This document shows positions 51,086-60,157 of a stretch of 64,000 nucleotides of DNA, one piece after another (the stretch's first letter is position 1; each line of letters begins with the position of its first letter). A program made the position numbers and the translations under genes. The notes beneath the pieces were generated by a model, which saw only the letters and a list, made by a program, of their open reading frames with translations, was not told the DNA's origin and searched no databases. This DNA comes from Candidatus Planktophila sp. (GTDB taxonomy: Bacteria; Actinomycetota; Actinomycetes; Nanopelagicales; Nanopelagicaceae), in NCBI GenBank assembly GCA_017858325.1, contig JAFMBT010000004.1:27284-91283 (forward strand), written 5' to 3'.

Positions 51086-53407
51086 GTGGCCAAGAAAAAG
51101 ACTCGCACTCGACAAGGATCTTCCTTCCTTTCAGTAGTCGGTCGTGCCATCAGTAAGGTCTGGTCCACACTCGCCGCGGCCATTGGATCAAGCGTTAGAT
51201 TTCTCGCTCGTGGCGCAAAGGATTTAGATCCTGCCCATAGGCGTGATGGAGCTGGACTGCTCATTATTGTTCTTGCCTTCGCGGCCCTGCTTGGAACGTG
51301 GTTTAAATCAGAGAGCATCTTAAGTGACCTGCTCTACGCAATTTTCTATGGAGCATTTGGGAAAATTGGATTTTTCGCACCAATTATTCTCGCTTACTTT
51401 GGAATTCGTATCTTTAGAAACCCGCAAGATTCAAAATCCTTGGGGCGGATAGTAATTGGATCCTTGATTCTTCTCATCTCCGCCACTGGATTCATTCATT
51501 TGATTTCTGGCTTTGCAATTCCTTCAGATGGAGCAACTGATATGCGCAGCGGGGGAGGGCTTCTAGGTTATTCAGTCGCCTTCCCATTAGAACTCTTAAT
51601 GACTGATGTTCTGGCTCGTCCATTTCTTGTGCTCTTATTTCTCTTCGGGTTACTAGTAGTAACAGCAACTCCTTTCTCTGCGGTACTGGCTAAGGCTCGT
51701 TCACTCTTCTCTTGGATCTGGAATAAGCGCCCTGAACGAACCGAGCAAGAGTTCGAGATAACAGATACCCCACCATTTGATACCCCAGTTGTTGCTTGGC
51801 ATAACGATCCTGCCGAGGATGAGATAGATGAAGATGAATTTGATCAAGAGTTCACAGTTGAGATACCGCAACTAACCCCAGTAGCTCCTGCTACGGGTAC
51901 AGGGGTTGGAAAGCGAATTGAGCAATTACTTCTTACAGGAGATTCAACGTACGAGTTACCTTCACAAGACTTGCTTCGGACTGGGCCTGCATTCAAGAGT
52001 AAGAGCAAGGCCAACGAGACAGTCGTCGCTGCGTTGACTGAGGTATTTAAACAATTTGAAATTGATGCCGAAGTTACTGGATTTATGCGCGGCCCGACTG
52101 TTACGCGATATGAGGTAGAGCTGGGAAACGCGGTAAAGGTTGAGCGCATCACGGCACTTGCCAAGAATATTTCATATGCCGTAGCCAGCAGTGATGTTCG
52201 CATCCTCTCTCCAATTCCAGGAAAATCTGCTGTGGGAATAGAGATACCGAATGCTGATCGTGAAATAGTTGCTTTAGGCGATGTTATGCGCTCATCGGTG
52301 GCAGGACAAGATCATCACCCAATGCTGGTTGCTCTCGGCAAAGATGTTGAGGGTAATTTTGTCTGTGCGAACTTAGCAAAAATGCCACATTTACTTGTGG
52401 CTGGTGCAACCGGTGCCGGAAAATCTTCCATGATCAATGCGATGATCTCTTCGATTTTAATGCGGGCAACTCCTGATGAAGTGCGGCTAGTGTTAATTGA
52501 CCCGAAGCGCGTTGAATTGACGGCCTATGAAGGAATTCCACACCTGATCACTCCAATCATTACTCATCCGAAGAAAGCTGCAGATGCGCTGACATGGGTC
52601 GTTCGCGAAATGGATTTACGTTATGAAGACCTTTCAACTTTTGGTTTCAGACATATCGATGACTTCAACAAGGCGGTACGCGCAGGCAAGGTAAAGCCAA
52701 CAGAGGGCAGTGACAGAATTGTTGAGCCATACCCATATCTCTTGGTGATTATTGATGAGTTAGCAGATCTCATGATGGTTGCTGCCCGTGAGGTAGAAGA
52801 GTCGGTTGTTCGTATCACTCAACTTGCCCGCTCTGCTGGTATCCATTTAGTTTTGGCAACCCAGCGCCCAAGCGTTGACGTCGTTACTGGGTTGATCAAA
52901 GCAAATGTTCCATCGCGACTTTCTTTTGCAACGTCATCTCTTGCAGACAGTAGAGTGATCTTGGATAGTCCAGGTGCGGAAAAACTTGTCGGTCAGGGTG
53001 ATGGACTCTTTATTCCCATGGGTGCATCGCGCGCGATTCGAATTCAAGGGGCATATATTTCTGAACGAGAGATTGAAGCAATTGTTGGCCATGTAAAGAA
53101 GCAGTTATCACCACGATATCGAGAAGATGTCACGGCAGCTCCTGTGACAAATAAACAGATTGATAAAGAGATCGGAGATGATCTTGATCTTCTCTGCCAA
53201 GCTGTCGAACTCGTCGTCGGTACCCAGTTTGGCTCTACCTCTATGTTGCAACGTAAACTGCGAGTCGGTTTTGCTAAAGCGGGGCGCTTAATGGATTTGA
53301 TGGAGTCTCGCGGAATCGTGGGCCCTTCCGAAGGTTCGAAGGCACGCGTAGTGATGATTAAGGCTGAGGAACTTGACTCAGTCTTAGCGACTCTTCGCAA
53401 CTACTGA
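51086..53407 (+). CDS. ftsK: DNA translocase FtsK/SpoIIIE
   Basis: FtsK pumps chromosomal DNA through the closing septum and activates Xer recombination. Four or so transmembrane helices lie in the first 200 residues, an acidic linker follows (AEDEIDEDEFDQEF), then the RecA-like motor with Walker A GATGAGKSS near residue 437 and LLVIIDELADLMM, and a C-terminal winged-helix gamma domain (STSMLQRKLRVGFAKAGRLMDLM). The 773 residues are usual. XerC, its partner, is encoded 35 kb away in this window. Confidence 0.95.
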   Translation: MAKKKTRTRQGSSFLSVVGRAISKVWSTLAAAIGSSVRFLARGAKDLDPAHRRDGAGLLIIVLAFAALLGTWFKSESILSDLLYAIFYGAFGKIGFFAPIILAYFGIRIFRNPQDSKSLGRIVIGSLILLISATGFIHLISGFAIPSDGATDMRSGGGLLGYSVAFPLELLMTDVLARPFLVLLFLFGLLVVTATPFSAVLAKARSLFSWIWNKRPERTEQEFEITDTPPFDTPVVAWHNDPAEDEIDEDEFDQEFTVEIPQLTPVAPATGTGVGKRIEQLLLTGDSTYELPSQDLLRTGPAFKSKSKANETVVAALTEVFKQFEIDAEVTGFMRGPTVTRYEVELGNAVKVERITALAKNISYAVASSDVRILSPIPGKSAVGIEIPNADREIVALGDVMRSSVAGQDHHPMLVALGKDVEGNFVCANLAKMPHLLVAGATGAGKSSMINAMISSILMRATPDEVRLVLIDPKRVELTAYEGIPHLITPIITHPKKAADALTWVVREMDLRYEDLSTFGFRHIDDFNKAVRAGKVKPTEGSDRIVEPYPYLLVIIDELADLMMVAAREVEESVVRITQLARSAGIHLVLATQRPSVDVVTGLIKANVPSRLSFATSSLADSRVILDSPGAEKLVGQGDGLFIPMGASRAIRIQGAYISEREIEAIVGHVKKQLSPRYREDVTAAPVTNKQIDKEIGDDLDLLCQAVELVVGTQFGSTSMLQRKLRVGFAKAGRLMDLMESRGIVGPSEGSKARVVMIKAEELDSVLATLRNY

Positions 53408-53509
53408 TCTCACCCTTAAGGTAAAAATATCACCCGATCTACTATGGCCTGATCGGTAGGCATCACCCTACACTTTAACAGTGGGGAGAGTTCTCACGCT
53501 TTACTTTTT

Positions 53510-53515
53510 TAGATT
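53510..53515 (+). promoter_or_regulatory. -10 box of a leaderless promoter for the RodZ-like gene
   Basis: TAGATT ends 6 nt before the GTG at 53522, 106 bases after ftsK. The spacing favours the GTG over the ATG at 53525. No Shine-Dalgarno is present. Confidence 0.5.
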
Positions 53516-53521
53516 GTTGGT

Positions 53522-54262
53522 GTGATGACGCTAGGCGAGGCAATACGTAAAGCACGCGAAGACGCGGGCTTGAGTATTGACGAACTCGCACGGATAGTCG
53601 TTTTAAGATCTCGGCTGCTCACCGATATGGAGAGCAATGATTTTACACAATGTGGTGGTGATGCCTACGCCCGAGGGCATTTAAGAAATATTGCGCTGGC
53701 CACACATGCATCTTCACAGGAGTTTATCGCTCTTTATAACGCAGAACACTCCACAGATTCCCGTTCTATCCATTCACAGCTAGTTGATAATAATGCCGCA
53801 GCAATCAAGGGCGAGAATCGACGAATGTCGTGGAAAGCGTTGGTTTCGGTATCTCTTTCAATTGTTGTCCTGATAGGCGTTGTCCAGTTTGCACTCGATA
53901 ACGTGGAAGGCGACGATGTTGCCATACCGCTAGTGATCGAGTCACCTGAACCATCTAATGCACCGAGTGTTGAGGCGATCCAAACCCCTACACCTGCAAC
54001 AGAAGTTACGCCTGCAACTTCTGGAGTATCACTTGTGATTACCGCCGCCCGCGGGGATTCAAGAATTCATGTTGTGGCATCAGGTGAAACGCTATACAGA
54101 GGACTACTTCTGCAAGGTGAAGAGAAGAGTTTTACAGACCGTGCATCACTCGCAATTTATCTATCTAATGCAGGAGATGTGGATTTAACTCTTAATGGTG
54201 AGAAATTAGCGCCACTAGGCGGTCGAAATGAAGAGATACGCAAGAGTTTTTGGGCTAAGTAG
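53522..54262 (+). CDS. RodZ-like membrane protein with N-terminal helix-turn-helix
   Basis: A 246-residue protein with an N-terminal Xre-type HTH (LGEAIRKAREDAGLSIDELARIV and the GDAYARGHLRNIA block), one transmembrane helix near residues 106-126 (ALVSVSLSIVVLIGVVQFAL), a Pro/Thr-rich linker, and an extracytoplasmic DUF4115 domain. RodZ links MreB to cell shape in rods; actinobacterial relatives before rimO/pgsA are poorly studied and may work without MreB. It starts with GTG behind a -10 box. Confidence 0.8.
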   Translation: MMTLGEAIRKAREDAGLSIDELARIVVLRSRLLTDMESNDFTQCGGDAYARGHLRNIALATHASSQEFIALYNAEHSTDSRSIHSQLVDNNAAAIKGENRRMSWKALVSVSLSIVVLIGVVQFALDNVEGDDVAIPLVIESPEPSNAPSVEAIQTPTPATEVTPATSGVSLVITAARGDSRIHVVASGETLYRGLLLQGEEKSFTDRASLAIYLSNAGDVDLTLNGEKLAPLGGRNEEIRKSFWAK

Positions 54263-54274
54263 CCCCTCACACTG

Positions 54275-54280
54275 TACTAT
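54275..54280 (+). promoter_or_regulatory. -10 box of a leaderless rimO promoter
   Basis: TACTAT ends 7 nt before the rimO ATG, within the 25-base gap after the RodZ-like gene. No Shine-Dalgarno is visible. Confidence 0.5.
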
Positions 54281-54287
54281 CTGACAA

Positions 54288-55670
54288 ATGAGTCGGACAG
54301 TTGCAATAATTACGATGGGTTGCGCCCGAAATGATGTGGACTCCGAAGAACTTGCCGGCAGATTAGAAGCCGATGGCTGGACGCTTGTTGATGATGTCGA
54401 AAGCGCCGAAGTTGCCGTCGTTAATACATGCGGATTCATTGAATCGGCGAAGAAGGATTCAGTTGATGCCCTGTTGGAGGCTAACTCACTGAAGGGGCAT
54501 GGAACTACCCGCGCAGTGGTCGCAGTGGGCTGCATGGCCGAGCGTTATGGAAAAGAGTTAGCCGAAGCGCTTCCGGAGGCAGATGCAATTTTGGGCTTTG
54601 ATGATTATCACGATATTTCAGTTCGCTTGCAATCGATCATCTCAGGTCAATCCCACACATCGCATACACCGCGTGATCGACGCTCACTTTTGCCGATCGC
54701 CCCAGTCGAGCGTGGCAAGGTACGTGATGAGAATTATCAATCATCCCTGGGCGCAGCAGGTGGACTTTTTCGTAAGCGTTTAGATAGCGCGCCATGGGCT
54801 CCGCTGAAGATCGCCTCTGGTTGCGATCGGAGATGTTCTTTCTGCGCGATCCCATATTTCCGTGGCTCATTTATTTCACGTCGCCCAACAGAAGTGCTTA
54901 AGGAGGCCGAGTGGCTAGCCCAGAACGGAGTAAGTGAACTCTTCCTCGTTAGCGAAAACACCACTTCATATGGGAAAGACCTCGGCGATCTCATGCTGAT
55001 GGAGAAAATTCTCCATCAGTTTGGCGAAATTGAAGGAGTTGAACGAGTACGCCTTTCCTATCTTCAGCCAGCTGAGATGCGACCTTCACTATTGCAAGCG
55101 ATAATCTCGACTGAAAAAGTTGCGCCATACTTCGATCTCTCGTTTCAGCATGTCAGTCCTACACTCTTACGCCGCATGCGCAGATTCGGCGATAGCGAGA
55201 AATTTCTCCATCTCATTACACAGATTAGAGCGCTCTCTCCAGATGCTGGAATCAGATCTAATTTTATCGTTGGCTTTCCTGGTGAAACTCAAGCAGATTT
55301 TGATGCACTCGCTGAATTCATTACCCAAGCAGAGCTGGATGCGATTGGAATCTTTGGGTATTCCGATGAAGATAAGACCGAAGCGCTTGACCTTGCAGAT
55401 AAAGTCGATCTCGAGGTGATTTCAGAGCGAGTGGAATCACTGTCATCTCTTGCCGATGAGATGGTTTCACTTCGAGCAGCATCGAGAATCGGCGAGTATG
55501 TGCGTGTTTTAATCGAAGATGAGGAAAATCAAGAGGGGCGTGCCGCCCATCAGGGTCCTGAAGTTGATGGAACAACATCATTTGTAGGTACATCCTTTAG
55601 GGTAGGGGACTATGTTGATGGAGTTGTCACCCAATCACTTGGCGTTGATCTGGTGGCTGTAGTCAAATGA
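54288..55670 (+). CDS. rimO: Ribosomal protein S12 methylthiotransferase (RimO)
   Basis: RimO adds a methylthio group to a conserved aspartate of S12 by radical SAM chemistry. The N-terminal cluster cysteines are in [18 protein letters not shown] and GCMAERYG; the radical SAM motif is CDRRCSFC near residue 180; a TRAM domain ends the 460-residue protein. The [10 protein letters not shown] opening distinguishes RimO from MiaB. The stop overlaps pgsA by 4 bases, and the promoter lies directly upstream. Confidence 0.93.
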   Translation: MSRTVAIITMGCARNDVDSEELAGRLEADGWTLVDDVESAEVAVVNTCGFIESAKKDSVDALLEANSLKGHGTTRAVVAVGCMAERYGKELAEALPEADAILGFDDYHDISVRLQSIISGQSHTSHTPRDRRSLLPIAPVERGKVRDENYQSSLGAAGGLFRKRLDSAPWAPLKIASGCDRRCSFCAIPYFRGSFISRRPTEVLKEAEWLAQNGVSELFLVSENTTSYGKDLGDLMLMEKILHQFGEIEGVERVRLSYLQPAEMRPSLLQAIISTEKVAPYFDLSFQHVSPTLLRRMRRFGDSEKFLHLITQIRALSPDAGIRSNFIVGFPGETQADFDALAEFITQAELDAIGIFGYSDEDKTEALDLADKVDLEVISERVESLSSLADEMVSLRAASRIGEYVRVLIEDEENQEGRAAHQGPEVDGTTSFVGTSFRVGDYVDGVVTQSLGVDLVAVVK

Positions 55671-56200
55671 AAAAGTATTTTTCTCCCAACGTCATCACTA
55701 TGGGACGAATTCTCCTCATTCCATTCGGTGTCTATGCAATTTTTAAAAATGGAGGAGATGATTCGACTTGGCAGGTTATCGCATGGACTATCTACTTCTT
55801 TCTTGGTCTCTCTGATTTACTCGATGGATACCTTGCTCGGGCCACTAATCAGGTGAGTGAGCTCGGTAAATTCCTTGATCCAGTTGCTGATAAAGCTTTG
55901 ATCGGATCAGCGATGATCTCTCTGTCGATCCTTGGGCGCTTTCCTTGGTGGATTACTGTAGTGATTCTGGCGCGCGAGATTGGGATAACACTCTTTAGGT
56001 TAGCTGTGATCAAACGTGGCGTTATCCCTGCTAACCGTGGGGGAAAGATTAAAAGCGCCTTCCAAAGCTTTGGTGTTGGCTTCTTTATGTTACCGATGCC
56101 GACAGAACTTTTCTGGTTTAGAGATGGCTTTATGGCGATCGCCATTATCCTAACTGTCGTGACAGGATTTACCTATGTACGATTGGCGCTAAAGAATTAG
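55667..56200 (+). CDS. pgsA: CDP-diacylglycerol-glycerol-3-phosphate 3-phosphatidyltransferase
   Basis: PgsA makes phosphatidylglycerol phosphate in the membrane. The CDP-alcohol transferase motif D-G-x2-A-R-x8-G-x3-D-x3-D is intact (Asp53, Gly54, Ala57, Arg58, Gly67, Asp71, Asp75). About five helices are seen in 177 residues. Related actinobacterial enzymes make phosphatidylinositol phosphate, but the rimO-pgsA-cinA order points to PgsA. It overlaps rimO by 4 bases. Confidence 0.9.
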   Translation: MKKYFSPNVITMGRILLIPFGVYAIFKNGGDDSTWQVIAWTIYFFLGLSDLLDGYLARATNQVSELGKFLDPVADKALIGSAMISLSILGRFPWWITVVILAREIGITLFRLAVIKRGVIPANRGGKIKSAFQSFGVGFFMLPMPTELFWFRDGFMAIAIILTVVTGFTYVRLALKN

Positions 56201-56242
56201 TCTAATAAAAATAACTATGATGGTAAAAAAGGGGGATAAGAG

Positions 56243-56746
56243 ATGTCACTTGCTCCTGAGATTTCAGTGATTGTAAATGAGATAATTTCTACCCTCGCAG
56301 CGCGCAATGAAACTTTAGCCACTGCAGAATCAATAACCGCTGGTGGCGTAAGTTCGGCAATTACATCAGTTGAAGGCTCATCGCAGATATTTCTGGGAGC
56401 GATAGTGGCCTACCAGAATAAAGTGAAGACAGAGATTCTTGGCGTGAATGCCGCACTCATCGATATACACACTGTTTATAGTCAAGTGATTGCAGTCGAA
56501 ATGGCAGAAGCGGTGCGCAAAAAGTTTGGCTCTACCTGGTCGATTGCAACAACAGGAGTTGCAGGCCCAGGACCCTCAGATGGAATTGCATCTGGCACGG
56601 TATGGGTGGCCATCGATGGCCCGGTCACCCATAATCTTGAACTTTCCCTCTCTGGCGAGCGTGAAAGTGTACGAAACGCCACAGTTGCCACTGCAATTGC
56701 CTCATTTGCGCGTATCCTTAGAGCTCAAACAGTTGAAGGAGGATGA
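56243..56746 (+). CDS. cinA: CinA C-terminal family protein (nicotinamide-nucleotide amidohydrolase PncC type)
   Basis: A 167-residue protein with only the CinA amidase domain: [25 protein letters not shown] and [12 protein letters not shown] are the family blocks. PncC deamidates NMN to nicotinate mononucleotide in pyridine recycling; the competence association of the name is historical. A TATGAT -10 candidate lies near 56217 and AAGGGGG before the start gives a Shine-Dalgarno. The stop runs into the clgR region, where GGAGG within its last codons serves clgR. Confidence 0.9.
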   Translation: MSLAPEISVIVNEIISTLAARNETLATAESITAGGVSSAITSVEGSSQIFLGAIVAYQNKVKTEILGVNAALIDIHTVYSQVIAVEMAEAVRKKFGSTWSIATTGVAGPGPSDGIASGTVWVAIDGPVTHNLELSLSGERESVRNATVATAIASFARILRAQTVEGG

Positions 56747-56748
56747 CC

Positions 56749-57015
56749 ATGGCGCTTTTACGCGAAGCTGTCGGTAGCTCTCTTCGCGCTGCCCGCGCAG
56801 AACAATCAAGAACTCTTCGTGATGTCGCACGCGAGGCTCGTGTCTCACTTGGATATCTTTCAGAGGTCGAACGTGGACAGAAAGAAGCGTCATCCGAGCT
56901 CCTTAATTCAATTTGCGAAGCGCTCGGCCTTCAACTTTCAGCGCTCATGAGTGATGTCACTTCACAGATCGCATCGAGCGAGATCGCAAAGCTCACCGTT
57001 GTCGACGCAGCCTAA
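56749..57015 (+). CDS. clgR: ClgR-type Xre-family transcriptional activator
   Basis: An 88-residue helix-turn-helix regulator resembling ClgR, which activates clp protease and stress genes in actinobacteria. The HTH reads [28 protein letters not shown]. The protein ends in two alanines (VVDAA); in known ClgR proteins a C-terminal Ala-Ala makes them Clp substrates. I prefer ATG 56749 to the ATG at 56743 because the AAGGAGG Shine-Dalgarno abuts the first. It lies between cinA and recA, the normal neighbourhood. Confidence 0.87.
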   Translation: MALLREAVGSSLRAARAEQSRTLRDVAREARVSLGYLSEVERGQKEASSELLNSICEALGLQLSALMSDVTSQIASSEIAKLTVVDAA

Positions 57016-57526
57016 ATACGCGGCTCAAGGCGCTACTCACCGTCGTACCGAAGAGGCAATACTTTTGGCGACTAAAGATTTGATTGCAGCATCAGGGGCT
57101 TCAAAAATTTCAATGATTGATATTTCGGGGCGATCACAGGTTGCGCGCGCAACTTTATATAACCATTTCAGAGATAAATCAGCGGTTATTCAAGCACTAT
57201 TACAAGCAGAGATTGGCAGGATAATTCAAGAGATGCAGAACGTTGGCACACCTGCAAATGCTCTTGAATTCCTCTCTCGTTCTATCTCGAGCGATCCAGC
57301 CTTGGCTGGACTCCGCATCCATGATCCTTCCTTGTTGGCTCAGCTGCTGATACATAGTGAGCATCCGCTCTATCTCGAATTGGCTCGTGCGATTTTTTCA
57401 TTGACGCAATCACCTAGCGCGACCGGCCTTGCCATGCGCTGGTTGCTGGGACAAGTGTTGCAACCAGTTACACCAGAGCAATCACGAGATCAAGCGGCGC
57501 TACTCGTTGAGAATACTCTCTTCTAG
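56999..57526 (+). CDS. TetR-family transcriptional regulator
   Basis: The N-terminal HTH is clear: [27 protein letters not shown] followed by [21 protein letters not shown]. The C-terminal ligand domain is not recognised. The start is uncertain. A TTG at 56999 would overlap the end of clgR by 17 bases and give about 175 residues; the ATG at 56951 would overlap by 65. No promoter or Shine-Dalgarno decides this. The target genes are unknown; clgR and itself are simple candidates. Confidence 0.75.
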   Translation: MSTQPKYAAQGATHRRTEEAILLATKDLIAASGASKISMIDISGRSQVARATLYNHFRDKSAVIQALLQAEIGRIIQEMQNVGTPANALEFLSRSISSDPALAGLRIHDPSLLAQLLIHSEHPLYLELARAIFSLTQSPSATGLAMRWLLGQVLQPVTPEQSRDQAALLVENTLF

Positions 57527-57538
57527 TTTTTTAAGATG

Positions 57539-57739
57539 ATGCGAATCTCTGATCTGCGAGAGCGACTCTCACTTTCGTTTGGCCAGGAATGGGCGTCGTC
57601 ATTTAGCTCTGATATTGCAATTTCGGCTCTTGATAGCCTGACGGTAAATGAAGCCCTAGCCAAGGGGTACGAGGCGCAAGAAATCTGGAGAGCGGTCTGT
57701 AACGAACATCCCGCGCAGACATCTCAATATAAGTATTAG
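57539..57739 (+). CDS. DUF3046 family small protein
   Basis: A 66-residue protein of unknown function found next to recA in actinobacteria. Family features are the opening MRISDLRERLSLSFG and the C-terminal VNEALAKGYEAQEIWRAVC. I start at ATG 57539, since homologues begin at this methionine. It lies 12 bases after the TetR gene and converges on yaaA. No function is claimed. Confidence 0.8.
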   Translation: MRISDLRERLSLSFGQEWASSFSSDIAISALDSLTVNEALAKGYEAQEIWRAVCNEHPAQTSQYKY

Positions 57740-57745
57740 CAAGTA

Positions 57746-58303
57746 TTAGATTGCAATCACGTCTAAGATCCACGGATCAGTAACTGTTGGAGGAGTAAGC
57801 GCGCAGGGGTAGGTTTCAGAGACAATTGCATATACATCCTCGGGTGATTTAGCTAGTGAGCGATTTACCAGAAGTATCCGGGCAACTTCCCCCCGAGTTT
57901 TCTTTGACATATGAGTGATTACTTTTCGGACTCCGTCAACGACAGTCGAGACTCGAATCGCAACGGTGGTCTCGAGCGGGGCAACCCACACACCCTGATA
58001 GGTCGATGATCTGCAGTCGATGATGAGATCCTTCTTATACGACGCTAACTTTTTTTCGACAATGGGGCGCATTGCGCTGTTATTAATCTTCTCTTTATAG
58101 TTTTCGATTCGGTCAGTGGGAGAGAGTGCGCCATATTTTGCCGAGATGATGAGAACTGACTTATCGCCGCGAAGCTTGGCGCTGACTGAAAGGCTGGGGT
58201 AATCCAGGGCTTTGTAGAGGACTCCGTTATAGACGGCAATCGCTGGCATTGGCCCTGTGGGTGTCTCTCTCTTGCCTTCAGAAGGTGGGAGCAGGATCAG
58301 CAT
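57746..58303 (-). CDS. yaaA: YaaA family protein (peroxide-stress, iron-limiting; DUF328)
   Basis: YaaA in E. coli lowers unincorporated iron during peroxide stress and binds DNA. This homologue opens with MLILLPPSEGKRE and has VLIISAKYGALSPTDRI, both family signatures. At 185 residues it is much shorter than the 240-260 usual; the shortening appears to lie mostly between the N-terminal motif and VYNGVLYKALD. CAGAAT ends 6 nt before its ATG on the minus strand. It is convergent with the TetR/DUF3046 genes. Confidence 0.82.
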   Translation of the reverse strand: MLILLPPSEGKRETPTGPMPAIAVYNGVLYKALDYPSLSVSAKLRGDKSVLIISAKYGALSPTDRIENYKEKINNSAMRPIVEKKLASYKKDLIIDCRSSTYQGVWVAPLETTVAIRVSTVVDGVRKVITHMSKKTRGEVARILLVNRSLAKSPEDVYAIVSETYPCALTPPTVTDPWILDVIAI

Positions 58304-58309
58304 GGCCCC

Positions 58310-58315
58310 ATTCTG
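58310..58315 (-). promoter_or_regulatory. -10 box of a leaderless yaaA promoter
   Basis: Read on the minus strand, CAGAAT is followed by 6 nt (GGGGCC) and the yaaA ATG. No Shine-Dalgarno is present. Confidence 0.5.
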
Positions 58316-58385
58316 GCCTGTGACAGGGATGCACAGGGCGAATCTGCGACACGCCGCCCGTGATGTCAGTGGGGAGTGCTAGTTT

Positions 58386-58401
58386 TCGAACAGGTGTTCG
58401 G
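58386..58401 (+). promoter_or_regulatory. LexA-binding SOS box upstream of recA
   Basis: TCGAAC-AGGT-GTTCGG matches the actinobacterial/Gram-positive SOS box TCGAAC-N4-GTTCGA with one mismatch. It lies 147 bases before the recA start. GAACAGGT (58388-58395) inside the box also forms a perfect 8-bp inverted repeat with ACCTGTTC (58412-58419), flanking TACTCT/TATACC -10 candidates. Confidence 0.82.
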
Positions 58402-58443
58402 ATACTCTTATACCTGTTCAACCAGAGCGGTTCCATCTTCCGC

Positions 58444-58530
58444 CCACAGCCCTTCCCAAGATGCTGTGGTCCGTCGGTGGGTCTCCGTACCTTCTGGGCC
58501 GTACCTAACGAATGGCATATGCCAGACGTT
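58444..58530 (+). promoter_or_regulatory. Foldable recA leader
   Basis: CCACAGC (58444-58450) pairs perfectly with GCTGTGG (58463-58469). Further down, AACG-aa-TGGCATATGCCA-ga-CGTT (58507-58530) is a 24-base dyad interrupted by two mismatched positions per side, ending 7 nt before the Shine-Dalgarno. It could be a hairpin or a protein site. Confidence 0.45.
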
Positions 58531-58547
58531 CTACCTAAGGAGTGAAA

Positions 58548-59636
58548 GTGGCAGCAAAAGAAGCAAAGCCAGATGCACCATCTGATCGTGCACCATCTGA
58601 TCGTCAGAAAGCCCTCGATACCGCCCTCGCCCAGATCGAACGTCAATTTGGTAAGGGTTCGGTTATCAAGATGTCTGATAAGCAGGCACAAGTAATTGAA
58701 GTAATTCCAACAGGATCTGTCGCACTTGATATCGCACTCGGTATCGGTGGACTTCCACGCGGTCGAATCGTAGAGATCTACGGACCAGAATCTTCAGGTA
58801 AGACAACTCTTACCTTGCATGCAATTGCTAACGCCCAGAAGCTCGGCGGAATCTGCGCCTTTATCGATGCAGAGCACGCATTTGATGCAGAGTATGCAAA
58901 GAAGCTCGGTGTTGACATTGATGCTCTCCTTGTTTCACAGCCAGATACAGGTGAGCAGGCCCTTGAGATTATGGACATGCTTATTCGCTCAGGCGCACTG
59001 GACCTTGTCGTCGTTGACTCTGTTGCCGCGCTTGTTCCACGCGCTGAAATCGAAGGTGAGATGGGTGATTCACATATGGGTCTTCAGGCTCGTCTGATGT
59101 CGCAAGCACTTCGTAAAATTACTGGCGCCCTCCATCAATCAAAGACTACAGCGATCTTTATCAACCAGTTACGTGAAAAGATCGGTGTCTTCTTCGGCTC
59201 ACCAGAGACAACAACAGGTGGAAAGGCGCTTAAGTTCTACGCATCTGTGCGACTTGATATCCGTCGTATCGAAACTCTTAAAGATGGAACAGAGTCAGTT
59301 GGTAACCGCACCCGTGTGAAGGTTGTCAAGAATAAGATGGCGCCACCATTTAAGCAGGCCGAGTTTGACATCATCTACGGTGTTGGAATCTCTCGCGAAG
59401 GATCTCTTATCGATATGGGTGTAGACCTTGGTATCGTCAAGAAGGCTGGAGCTTGGTATACATACGAGAGCGATCAGCTCGGTCAGGGTAAAGAGAATGC
59501 TCGCGCATTCCTCGTTGATAACCCAGATCTAGCAAATGATATTGAGTCACGGATCCGCGCCTCATTTGTCCCTGTAGAAGTTGATGCAGAGATGATCGCT
59601 GCCATTGATGAAGCAGCAGCAGAGGTTGAGTTCTAA
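58548..59636 (+). CDS. recA: Recombinase A
   Basis: RecA forms the strand-exchange filament and triggers LexA self-cleavage. Walker A is GPESSGKTT (residues 79-87), and [13 protein letters not shown] and [20 protein letters not shown] are conserved loops. I start at GTG 58548 ([10 protein letters not shown]), 5 nt after AAGGAG; the track's GTG at 58542 lies within that Shine-Dalgarno. The length is 362 residues. Codons 10-19 are an exact 15-base tandem duplication encoding APSDR twice. It is followed by recX and preceded by an SOS box. Confidence 0.96.
   Translation: MAAKEAKPDAPSDRAPSDRQKALDTALAQIERQFGKGSVIKMSDKQAQVIEVIPTGSVALDIALGIGGLPRGRIVEIYGPESSGKTTLTLHAIANAQKLGGICAFIDAEHAFDAEYAKKLGVDIDALLVSQPDTGEQALEIMDMLIRSGALDLVVVDSVAALVPRAEIEGEMGDSHMGLQARLMSQALRKITGALHQSKTTAIFINQLREKIGVFFGSPETTTGGKALKFYASVRLDIRRIETLKDGTESVGNRTRVKVVKNKMAPPFKQAEFDIIYGVGISREGSLIDMGVDLGIVKKAGAWYTYESDQLGQGKENARAFLVDNPDLANDIESRIRASFVPVEVDAEMIAAIDEAAAEVEF
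58575..58604 (+). repeat. Exact 15-base tandem duplication in the recA N-terminus
   Basis: GCACCATCTGATCGT occurs twice in immediate succession and encodes APSDR twice in the poorly conserved N-terminal extension. Identity at the DNA level suggests a recent duplication. Confidence 0.85.
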
Positions 59637-60157
59637 TTTCTCTCCATTTTGCAAAGGTTCCACGAGAATCGAAATCAGGTAGTGAGGGGCTCGACCCTTA
59701 CGAAGTAGCTCACACAATTGCACTCAATGCCCTTGTGACCAGAGCGAAAAGTAAGGGTGAGCTTCTCGCTCACTTGAAAACTCGGGGGATAGAAGATGAT
59801 GTTGCTGCTGCAGTCATCTTCAGACTCACCGAAGCCGGGCTAATTAACGATGGAGAATTTGCTATCGCATGGGCAACTTCTCGCCATAGCCATAAGAAGA
59901 TCTCTAAGCGAATTATTGCCACTGAGCTTCGCCAAAAGGGCGTTACCCAAGAGCAGATTGATGAAGCGCTAGATCAGATCGATGATGAATCTGAATATCG
60001 CGCAGCCTTTGATCTAGGTTTCAAGAAGTACAACACGATGTCGCGCCTTGAGCCCGATATTCAGATTCGGAGAATTCAATCTCTTCTACAACGTAAAGGA
60101 TTTAGCTTTTCAATTATTGGCAGAGTCTTGTGTGAGCTTGATCTGCTCGATCGCTAA
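59636..60157 (+). CDS. recX: Regulatory protein RecX, probable ATT start
   Basis: RecX inhibits RecA filaments. The domains of three-helix repeats are visible, with AVIFRLTEAGLINDGEFAIAWATSRH as the best motif. The track starts at GTG 59735, but the same frame is open upstream and encodes DPYEVAHTIALNALVTRAK, which resembles the conserved start of the RecX core. That upstream stretch has no ATG, GTG or TTG. ATT at 59636, sharing one base with the recA stop, is the likeliest start, giving 173 residues. The end overlaps the iclR stop by 4 bases. Confidence 0.78.
   Translation: MSLHFAKVPRESKSGSEGLDPYEVAHTIALNALVTRAKSKGELLAHLKTRGIEDDVAAAVIFRLTEAGLINDGEFAIAWATSRHSHKKISKRIIATELRQKGVTQEQIDEALDQIDDESEYRAAFDLGFKKYNTMSRLEPDIQIRRIQSLLQRKGFSFSIIGRVLCELDLLDR

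Noticed and set aside
53408-53521. Possible tRNA or small RNA gene in the gap after ftsK
   Set aside because: No cloverleaf, T-loop GTTC motif or CCA-ready end was found; only short local stems are present.
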